A stretch of 21,325 nt of DNA from an uncultured Chloroflexota bacterium (lineage in GTDB: Bacteria; Chloroflexota; Anaerolineae; Anaerolineales; Anaerolineaceae): positions 1-21,325 of the forward strand of contig CADBKS010000025.1 in the NCBI GenBank assembly GCA_902795255.1. Direction: 5' to 3'. Position 1 is the first letter of the stretch; each line of letters starts with the position of its first letter. Positions 14,947 to 21,325 of the stretch are shown here, piece after piece. A program made the translations under genes and the position numbers. The notes under the pieces were generated by a model. The model was given only the letters and a program-made list of their open reading frames with translations, did not search any database and was not told the DNA's origin.

Positions 14947-14960
14947 GGAAAACGTTTTCA
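14947..14960 (+). promoter_or_regulatory. LacI-family-type operator before the nagB-like gene
   Basis: GGAAAACGTTTTCA, nearly palindromic about a central CG. It matches the two operators upstream of the ABC operon at 16095-16122, so one repressor probably controls both units. It also resembles a cre site, so CcpA is an alternative. Confidence 0.55.
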
Positions 14961-15005
14961 TAAAAATACAAATTAATTTCATATGGTTAACAATAGGGAG
15001 ATCAA

Positions 15006-15776
15006 ATGTCATTAGTAAAGCAGGAAATTTGGGATGAGCTGCCCGTTAATATCTACGAATCAAACCAGGAGATGGGGTGTGCTGCGGCAGATGAAGCAGA
15101 AAAGGCTATTTTAAAATCGATTGCAGATAAGGGCTCTGCAAATATTATTCTTGCTGCGGCAAATTCTCAGTTATCTGTTTTGAAAGCACTTAGGGGAAAG
15201 AAATCCATCGACTGGAGAAAGGTAAATGTCTTTCATATGGACGAATATGTTGGTTTACCCGTGGGGCATACCGCAAGTTTTCCCAGGTTTCTCAGACAGC
15301 ATTTTTTGAAATTTATTTCTGCCGGAAGTTTTCATCCGATATCCGGAAATCCCGAAACACTGCGGGAAGACACTTTTGGTTATGCGAAACTGCTCACAGA
15401 GAATCCCCCTGATTTGTGTATATTGGGCATTGGTGAAAACGGTCATATTGCATTCAACGATCCTCCCTTTGCTGATTTTGACGATATCTTTCTCATTAAA
15501 AAGGTTCGGCTTGCAGAAAAATCCAGATGGCAGCAGGTCGGAGAAGAGCATTTTCACTCTATTGAAGAAGTTCCGCGATATGCAATAACGCTGACGATTC
15601 CAGCACTGCGTTCCGCAAAAAGAATGATCTGCGTCGTACCGGAATCACGAAAAGCTGATGCTGTTTATAAAACAAAGACCGAAGAACCAAACGAGGATTG
15701 TCCAGCCACTATTTTGAAAAAGACACCATGGTGTACCCTTTATCTTGACAGAGATGCGGCTGAAAGTATTCTGTAA
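15006..15776 (+). CDS. NagB-like glucosamine-6-phosphate deaminase/isomerase family protein
   Basis: A 256-residue cytosolic protein of the NagB/RpiA fold, whose classic member converts glucosamine-6-phosphate to fructose-6-phosphate and ammonia. FHMDEY (76-81) and GIGENGHIAFND (141-152) mark the active site. Against Escherichia coli NagB, the position of catalytic Asp141 is Asn145 here, Glu148 is Asp152, and His143 is kept as His147. The phosphate loop that usually reads ATGSTP is replaced by AANSQL. It belongs to a divergent NagB-like group, so the substrate may be another (amino) sugar phosphate. GGGAG precedes the ATG. It is transcribed alone under an operator shared with the ABC operon downstream. 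Confidence 0.85.
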   Translation: MSLVKQEIWDELPVNIYESNQEMGCAAADEAEKAILKSIADKGSANIILAAANSQLSVLKALRGKKSIDWRKVNVFHMDEYVGLPVGHTASFPRFLRQHFLKFISAGSFHPISGNPETLREDTFGYAKLLTENPPDLCILGIGENGHIAFNDPPFADFDDIFLIKKVRLAEKSRWQQVGEEHFHSIEEVPRYAITLTIPALRSAKRMICVVPESRKADAVYKTKTEEPNEDCPATILKKTPWCTLYLDRDAAESIL

Positions 15777-16065
15777 GTCTGGAAAAATGTTCATGCACTG
15801 ACATTTTGATTGTTGGCAGAATAGTACTGTGTCTCTATATATTATAGAAATGACACTGCGATGGGAACTCAATGTCGATTTCAGGGCATTCTTTCGACCT
15901 CTTTGTTAGATTGGGAGCAGCGTATTTCTATATGGTGCTCCGATGAGAACAGAAGCAATGAGACCAATGAGCCATTGCTCAACATCATCATGTATCATTC
16001 TTCATAGAAATTTATAAAGAATACTGTCATATATTATCGAATTGATTAGGTGATGAAAATAACTA
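15777..16065. other. Intergenic region between nagB-like gene and ABC operon
   Basis: No credible gene. A weak hairpin AAAATGT (15784-15790)/ACATTTT (15801-15807) may terminate the nagB-like transcript. GCAATG/CATTGC near 15954-15980 could form another small stem. The region is AT-rich and otherwise unremarkable. Confidence 0.35.
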
Positions 16066-16094
16066 TTGACGGTATTTTTTTTTGGTGATATTAT
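16066..16094 (+). promoter_or_regulatory. Promoter of the sugar ABC operon
   Basis: TTGACG (16066-16071), a 17-nt spacer with a T-run, and TATTAT (16089-16094): a near-consensus vegetative promoter. Two operators follow immediately, covering the expected start site. Confidence 0.75.
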
Positions 16095-16122
16095 GGAAAT
16101 CGTTATCCGGAAAACGATTTCC
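16095..16122 (+). promoter_or_regulatory. Tandem LacI-type operators at the ABC operon start site
   Basis: Two 14-nt sites lie back to back: GGAAATCGTTATCC (16095-16108) and GGAAAACGATTTCC (16109-16122), each with a central CG. Together with flanks they form a larger inverted repeat, ATGGAAATCGTT against AACGATTTCCAT. The position just after the -10 indicates repression by a LacI/GalR-family regulator, presumably relieved by the transported sugar. The regulator gene is not in the window. Confidence 0.7.
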
Positions 16123-16193
16123 ATAATTATTAGAGCCAAAAAGAGGCGAATGGATTTCTGTTTTCAATCAAATTATCTACAAAGGAGCACGAA

Positions 16194-17666
16194 ATGAAAG
16201 GTAGAAAATTGTTGTTGTGTGTTGTACTGACCGCTTTACTGCTTTCCCTTTTTACTGCAGTAAATGCTGAAGAGCACGAACCGGTCACATTAACTTATTG
16301 GGATTACAGTCAGGAAAGACTGGAATTCTATAAGGAGGCTGGGGCGGAATTCACAAAAGAATATCCGTGGATTACTGTCGAATACCAGACATTGACGGAA
16401 GGCGACTATAAGCAGACATTGCCGCTGGCATTCCAGAGCGGTGATTCTCCGGACATTTTCGTATACACCTGGCCCGCAGCAGGCGGTTACTTTGAAATGA
16501 AGGAATTGCTGAGCCTTGGTTGGTGCGCTCCTTTTGACGAGGATGTCCTCCCGGAAGATTTTCGCGGCCGTTTCATTGATACCGACAATCTGATGGAAGG
16601 TATCTACAGTAAGGACGGAAAAGTCTATACAGTTCCGCGTCCTTCATCCAACGGCACCGCTGGTTATGCATATATGTATTACAACAAGGATGTGATTGAA
16701 GCAGCCGGATTGACTGACAACCTCCCGACTACCTGGTCCGAATTTACTGCTGCGTGCCAGACAATCAAAGATAAGACCGGAAAATACTGCTTTGCAGCTC
16801 CGATGATTGATTCCCGTGAATTAGACCGTCTGATTATTCCGTGGATGGGTGTTTCAGTTCCGGGCTTCAACGATACCCTGGTTTCTACCAAAACCGGTAT
16901 GTTTACTGTCATGACCGATCCTGAATTCGTGGAAACCATGGAATATCTTCGCAGTCTATACGAAGCTGATTATGCAGTTCCCGGTCAGCCGGAAAAGAAC
17001 TTCGCCCGTCAGGCTGTAGCGAACGGCGATGCTGCATTCTATTTTGACGGCGGATGGATGTCGTCCGTATTCCCCAGTACTTTCGGATTTGAAAACTTCG
17101 GCGTAGCGATTATTCCTGGTCCTGATGGCGGTTACCGCGCTAAAATCGCCAATGGTGTTCCCCTCGGCGATATATTTATCAGCTCACAGAGCAAACATGT
17201 AAAGGAAGCCACAATGTATCTTGAATGGATCACCCGCCCTGAAGGCTGGTATACAAAGAATTTCATGGCACGTGGCTTTGATGTGCTTCCGTGGGGAACT
17301 CCTGAAGAACTGCTTTCCTATATGCCTGAAGACAATCCGACTCGTGATTTGATTCCGCTGGATCCTCAGGTCCATGTGATGGCACCTCAGGCATCTCTGA
17401 AATGTCCGGATCTGGCGCAGTCTGAAGCTTTGAATGTCGTTGATGAACTGCAACCGAACTGGGCCTGGACTGCCATGGTCGAATATTTGACAAACGGAGG
17501 CGACTGGGTCTCCATCGCTACGGAAATTCAGGATGCTCAGAACGAAGCCTTCAAGGCTGCATTGGCTGAAGAGGCTGCTGCCGGACTGAACGTTTCTATT
17601 GAATGTTTTGCAGAACCTGAATGGGACGGACTCACAAACTTCGACTATTCTGTGTACAACAAATAA
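16194..17666 (+). CDS. Sugar ABC transporter substrate-binding protein
   Basis: A 490-residue family-1 extracellular solute-binding protein. It delivers an oligosaccharide or glycoside to the two permeases encoded downstream. After a signal peptide (KLLLCVVLTALLLSLFTAVNA) come TLTYWDYSQERLEFYKEAGAEF and later SPDIFVYTWPAAGG, AYMYYNKDVIEAAGL and FYFDGGWMSS, all typical of the fold. No lipobox Cys follows the hydrophobic core, so it looks like a signal-peptidase-I substrate and not a lipoprotein, which is unusual for a Gram-positive binding protein. AAAGGAG precedes the ATG. A strong hairpin after the stop probably limits transcription into the permease genes, so that the binding protein is made in excess. 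The sugar is not identifiable. Confidence 0.9.
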   Translation: MKGRKLLLCVVLTALLLSLFTAVNAEEHEPVTLTYWDYSQERLEFYKEAGAEFTKEYPWITVEYQTLTEGDYKQTLPLAFQSGDSPDIFVYTWPAAGGYFEMKELLSLGWCAPFDEDVLPEDFRGRFIDTDNLMEGIYSKDGKVYTVPRPSSNGTAGYAYMYYNKDVIEAAGLTDNLPTTWSEFTAACQTIKDKTGKYCFAAPMIDSRELDRLIIPWMGVSVPGFNDTLVSTKTGMFTVMTDPEFVETMEYLRSLYEADYAVPGQPEKNFARQAVANGDAAFYFDGGWMSSVFPSTFGFENFGVAIIPGPDGGYRAKIANGVPLGDIFISSQSKHVKEATMYLEWITRPEGWYTKNFMARGFDVLPWGTPEELLSYMPEDNPTRDLIPLDPQVHVMAPQASLKCPDLAQSEALNVVDELQPNWAWTAMVEYLTNGGDWVSIATEIQDAQNEAFKAALAEEAAAGLNVSIECFAEPEWDGLTNFDYSVYNK

Positions 17667-17682
17667 ACTATCTGTACTGTAT

Positions 17683-17723
17683 ATTTGCTGGGGCGGGATG
17701 CTTTCCCTGCCCCAGCAAATTTT
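17683..17723 (+). terminator. Intra-operon terminator/attenuator after the binding-protein gene
   Basis: ATTTGCTGGGGC (17683-17694) pairs perfectly with GCCCCAGCAAAT (17709-17720), with an inner GGG/CCC, followed by four Ts. It probably lets part of the transcription through and sets the binding protein to permease ratio; the stem also protects the upstream mRNA end. Confidence 0.75.
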
Positions 17724-17893
17724 ATCAGTTGTTATCTGTGGAAGCACAGAATATATCAACAGCTCTGATATCTTATTGGACAATCGAAATACTGATGCGG
17801 GTGGATATTTGACAAAGAATAAACAGTAAATTATGCGTCAGGCGATTTTGATTCCAGAAATGAGATGAGAGCTTCATCAGGAGGAAATAAGCG

Positions 17894-18817
17894 ATGAGCC
17901 GGTCAAAACAAAAGCGTTTAGATTATCTGAAATGTTACATTATTCTGGTTCCTTTTCTGATCCTATTTTTAAGCCTGACTGTTTGGCCGATCATTCGAAC
18001 TTTTCAATTCAGTCTTTATGATTATAAAGGCATTGGAAATGTCGTAAATTCGCCTTTTGTCGGGTTTAAAAATTACATCACTGTTCTCAAGGATAAGATT
18101 TTCCAGAAAGCTTATCTGAATTCATGGATTTTTACAATCGGCCAATCGGTCATAAAACTAGTTTTTTCTTTTCTTCTGGCACTTTTGCTAAACCAGAAAT
18201 GGCTGAAAACACGCGGTTTTTTCAGAACTATTTTTTTTCTTCCCTGGCTCATGCCTTCATCGATTGTTGCTATGGTTTTTAACTACCTGCTGAATCCGCT
18301 GAATGGCGCAGTCAATGAAGGTCTCAAAGCCCTGCATCTGATTGACCATTCAATCAATTTTTTTGGGAATGGAACCATTGCCTTTATCACAATTGCTATT
18401 ATCAGTTCCTGACAGATCAACGGACAATATATGATTTTCTGGCTCGCAGCTTTGCAGAGCATACCAGACGAGATTTATGAAGCCGCGGAGTTGGATGGAG
18501 CCAATGCGAAACAAAAAGCCCTCATGATCACACTTCCACTTATCGCTCCAACAGCCATCGTGATTTCGCTTCTTGGAATTACATGGGCATTGAGCATTTT
18601 CGACTGGGTACAGATTATGACAGGCGGGGGCCCCGGCACTCAGACGTATACTGCATATTATTACATATATATGAAAGCTTTTGCAAAGATGCCGATGCGT
18701 TACGGCATCGCAAGCGCGGCCGGAATCATTTTTGGTGTCACCGCACTAATCATTTTTGCTTTCAACGGCAAGATCATGTCTTATGCACAGAATAAAAGAC
18801 GAGAATATGGAGTCTGA
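17894..18817 (+). CDS. Sugar ABC permease (MalF/UgpA type) interrupted by an in-frame TGA
   Basis: One of two membrane subunits of the importer. The start at 17894 has an AGGAGGAAAT site. The frame encodes transmembrane segments and then meets TGA at 18410-18412 (codon 173), after IAIISS. The same frame continues without another stop, reading QINGQYMIFWLAALQSIPDEIYEAAELDGA (given here in parts: QINGQY, then the EAA loop EIYEAAELDGA), to TGA at 18815-18817. Family members usually have Trp where the TGA falls, so TGG to TGA is the simplest reading. An ATG at 18431 could restart translation but has no ribosome site, and half a permease would not work alone. It is a nonsense mutation, a sequencing error or readthrough. 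Apart from this codon it looks intact, at 307 codons. Confidence 0.8.
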
Positions 18818-18819
18818 TT

Positions 18820-19656
18820 ATGAAAAAGAAGATGTCAAGACTCGATCGACGCAACATTGTTGTTTCCATATTGTTGGGATTGTTTTGTCTGCTATGGATC
18901 TATCCTTTTGTCTGGCCGATTTTTTCCTCCTTTAAATCTTCAGCGGAAATGTATCGTGCTGGATGGCACCTTTGGCCTAAGGATTGGACTGTAGAAAATT
19001 ATATTCGGGCATGGTCAAAGGCTAACTTCAGTAAATACATGCTTAACTCCATTTTCTATTCCATTTCTTCGACACTGATTTCTGTAACTTCTTCCGCTCT
19101 GGCCGGATATGCGTTTGCGCGATATAACTTTCCGGGACGAAAATGGATCCGACTCATTGTGATGGGAATGGTTTTCCTGCCAACCTCGACTAGTATACTG
19201 CCTGTGTTTGACCTGATGCAGCGACTCCATTTGCTGAATTCGCCTTTTGCTGTCATATTGGCTTTAAGCGGAAGCGTAGGTTTTTCCGCAATGCTTTTTG
19301 AAGGGTATTTCAGAAATATTCCTAGAGATTTGTATGATGCCATGGAAGTAGATGGAGCTTCCTTCTTTCAGCAGATTCGGATTACTCTCCCTCTGGCGAA
19401 ACCTGTAATCTCTACGAGTGTGATTATGGCTTTCAATGCTTCGTGGCAGGAATATTTTATTCCGCTGGTTTTCACACTGGGAAAACCAGAACTGCGGACG
19501 CTGGCAGTAGGGTTGAGATCGTTCACTGGACAGTATTCTTCCGATACATCTGGTTTCGCAGCTGCCACAACGATTTCCATTATCCCGATTGTTATTGTGT
19601 TTATTCTCTTCCAGCGACAGTTTGTAGACGGATTAGCAGGTTCTGTAAAAGGGTAG
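18820..19656 (+). CDS. Sugar ABC permease (MalG/UgpE type)
   Basis: The second membrane subunit, 278 residues, with about six transmembrane helices. It has the ATPase-docking EAA loop as DLYDAMEVDGASFFQQIRITLPLAKP near the C-terminal third. It begins two bases after the stop of the first permease, with GGAG upstream, so coupled translation is likely. No ATP-binding subunit is encoded in the visible operon, as is common for clostridial sugar importers that share one MsmX/UgpC-type ATPase. The gene is intact. Confidence 0.92.
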   Translation: MKKKMSRLDRRNIVVSILLGLFCLLWIYPFVWPIFSSFKSSAEMYRAGWHLWPKDWTVENYIRAWSKANFSKYMLNSIFYSISSTLISVTSSALAGYAFARYNFPGRKWIRLIVMGMVFLPTSTSILPVFDLMQRLHLLNSPFAVILALSGSVGFSAMLFEGYFRNIPRDLYDAMEVDGASFFQQIRITLPLAKPVISTSVIMAFNASWQEYFIPLVFTLGKPELRTLAVGLRSFTGQYSSDTSGFAAATTISIIPIVIVFILFQRQFVDGLAGSVKG

Positions 19657-19663
19657 CGGAATT

Positions 19664-21325
19664 ATGAAACAGATTCTTAATTTAGCAGGCCTATGGAAAC
19701 TTCGCTTTGACGGTGATCGTCAGGGTGAAATTCTGGACTGGTCAAAAATAATGCCGGAAGACTGCGAACAAATGTATCTGCCTGGCTGCTGGAATGAAGC
19801 CTTTCCCAAAAGAAAGCTGTATGATGGGCCTGTTTGGTTCTTCAAAGAGATTTGGCTCAGCAAGGAACTTGCGCCATATCGTGCGGAGATCGCATTTGAG
19901 GGCGTTGGACATGCGTGCAGTGTCTGGGTAAACGGAATATTCTGCGGAGAGCATGAAGGTGGATTTACATCATTCTTCATGCCGCTTGGGAATACAGTGA
20001 AATATGGTGTCTTGAATTACATTGTGATTCGGGTAGACAGCGAGCTGTCTGATAGGACAATTCCTCCGCGAGGTGTAGACTGGTTTAATTTCGGAGGCGT
20101 CTATCGGGATTTTCTGCTTGTTTTCAGAGATACTGCATCGATCCGCGATTATCGTCTGTCGACGAACAACAGCGGAAGTGTTTCCATCCGTATGCAGATC
20201 GATGCCGATGAAAAGACTTCCGCAAAAGTCATTACCGTTCAATTAAAAGATCAGAAAGGCCTACCTGTCCTTTTTGAAGAATTTGTTCGGGAAGAAACAG
20301 ATCTGGAACTGTGTTTTAAGATAGAAAACCCACAGCTGTGGTTTCCCGGAAAGCCATATCTTTATACTCTGGAATTGTCACTTCAGGGAACGGATGGTCG
20401 TGAATATGATCATGTTACGAAGCGTTTTGGCTTCCGGGAGTTTTCAGTTTCGGGAAACCGCATTCTGATTAACGGAAAGGATTTCAGGCTTACCGGATGC
20501 GCAAAGCATGAGGATTACCCTTTGACGGGAAGAACAGTATCTAAAGAACAACTGCAAAAGGACTATTCCATGTTGCAGCAAATGGGTGCAAATATAGTCA
20601 GGTTGTCTCATTATCCTCATGACAGAAAAGAACTTGAAATTCTAGATGAACTGGGAATTGCGGCAATCTGTGAAGCTCCGATTGTATTTTTGAAAGCTTC
20701 TCAGATGAATGATCAGATAATACAGAAAAAGTGCCGGATGATGATCCAGGAATTGATTCGTGATGACGGTAATTTTACCTGTGTGATGTTCTGGAGCCTG
20801 TTTATAGAATGTGAAACATTCCTCCCAGAAGCACGGGATTGTGTAAAGGACCTTGTGGAATTCACGAAAAATCTGGATTCTTCGCGTTTGGTAATTATGG
20901 CATCCAACCGGCCGAAAAAAGATGACAGTTATGATTTGTTTGATGTAGTTGGAATTAATTACTGGTCAGGATGGTACGGAGGGGAAAGCATAACGGATGC
21001 CGATGCGTTTTTTGAGTGGATGGTTCATAAATATCCGCAGAAGCCGCTGTTCATAACATCCAATGGATATGAGGGTTTATACGGCAAACATGACCGGAGT
21101 GCTCTGACACCCTGGTCTGAGGAAGCGCAGTCTGATTATCTTACATCGATTTCTGACATTTACATGAATTACCCGGCAATCAACGGTGAAATCATATGGA
21201 CTTTTTCGGATTTTCGTGTCTCGAACTGGAATGATATTTCAACAACTGAAAATGACAATATCTATCTCGGTCGGCCAATGCTTTTTAATCATAAAGGAGT
21301 TGTCTGCCATGATCGGACGCCGAAA
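19664..21325 (+). CDS. Glycoside hydrolase family 2 protein (beta-glucuronidase-like, C-terminus beyond window)
   Basis: 554 codons are visible without a stop; a few dozen more would complete a GH2 enzyme. The order is a jelly-roll domain (to about 165, with LAGLWKLRFDG and FEGVGHACSVWVNG), an Ig-like domain, and a TIM barrel with GCAKHEDYP, VRLSHYPHD and ILDELGIAAICEAP. It is cytoplasmic, with no signal peptide, and so acts on an imported glycoside. The acid/base position is kept as E382 (WSLFIE), though the Asn that normally precedes it is Ile. The nucleophile position, Glu in the usual TExG of KPxxxTExG, is Ser466 (KPLFITSNGYEG), with E470 nearby. It starts 7 nt after the permease stop with a weak ribosome site. 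The family is sure, the activity doubtful. Confidence 0.88.
   Translation, partial: MKQILNLAGLWKLRFDGDRQGEILDWSKIMPEDCEQMYLPGCWNEAFPKRKLYDGPVWFFKEIWLSKELAPYRAEIAFEGVGHACSVWVNGIFCGEHEGGFTSFFMPLGNTVKYGVLNYIVIRVDSELSDRTIPPRGVDWFNFGGVYRDFLLVFRDTASIRDYRLSTNNSGSVSIRMQIDADEKTSAKVITVQLKDQKGLPVLFEEFVREETDLELCFKIENPQLWFPGKPYLYTLELSLQGTDGREYDHVTKRFGFREFSVSGNRILINGKDFRLTGCAKHEDYPLTGRTVSKEQLQKDYSMLQQMGANIVRLSHYPHDRKELEILDELGIAAICEAPIVFLKASQMNDQIIQKKCRMMIQELIRDDGNFTCVMFWSLFIECETFLPEARDCVKDLVEFTKNLDSSRLVIMASNRPKKDDSYDLFDVVGINYWSGWYGGESITDADAFFEWMVHKYPQKPLFITSNGYEGLYGKHDRSALTPWSEEAQSDYLTSISDIYMNYPAINGEIIWTFSDFRVSNWNDISTTENDNIYLGRPMLFNHKGVVCHDRTPK

Overview
The window looks like a chromosomal segment of a low-to-mid GC Bacillota (Clostridia-type, probably gut or rumen) anaerobe. 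The evidence is strong purine-rich Shine-Dalgarno sites, an AddAB (not RecBCD) recombination nuclease, a Zn-type UroD/MtaA-family methyltransferase, and an Msm/Mal-type sugar ABC operon without its own ATPase gene. The taxon is an inference; no rRNA or complete tRNA is present.

Layout. (1) Positions 1-3435, minus strand: a promoter with repeated ATTACCTA-type motifs, a COG0523/CobW-type GTPase with a His-rich metal segment, a 272-nt possibly structured leader, an MtaA-like UroD-family protein, and an APC-family permease that runs off the left edge. This reads as one metal- and corrinoid-linked methyl-transfer or amine-uptake cluster. (2) 3529-3732: a structured-RNA candidate (copy A), followed by an HSL-family esterase with a -10 box so close to its ATG that the mRNA may be leaderless. 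(3) 4770-6270: a graveyard with one intact small ORF, a truncated metallophosphoesterase and a decayed tyrosine-integrase C-terminus, closed by the addA terminator. (4) 6274-12808, minus: addB-addA, overlapping by 8 nt; addB probably starts at TTG. (5) 13155-13388, minus: a second, diverged copy (B) of the structured RNA with covarying stems. (6) 13559-14668, minus: two copies of a tRNA-Val(UAC)-like 3' half, each followed by a similar terminator, with a PAP2 phosphatase between them; these look like remnant attachment-site scars. (7) 14896-21325, plus: a NagB-like gene and a sugar ABC operon (binding protein, two permeases, GH2 enzyme). They share LacI-type operators of the form GGAAAWCGWTWTCC and probably form one regulon for an amino-sugar- or uronic-acid-containing glycoside.

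The most interesting signals are the two covarying copies of an unrecognised structured RNA about 9.5 kb apart. Next come an in-frame TGA at a conserved Trp position of a permease, a GH2 enzyme without a Glu at the nucleophile position, a NagB homologue with altered active-site residues, and the pairing of a metallochaperone-type GTPase with a predicted zinc methyltransferase.
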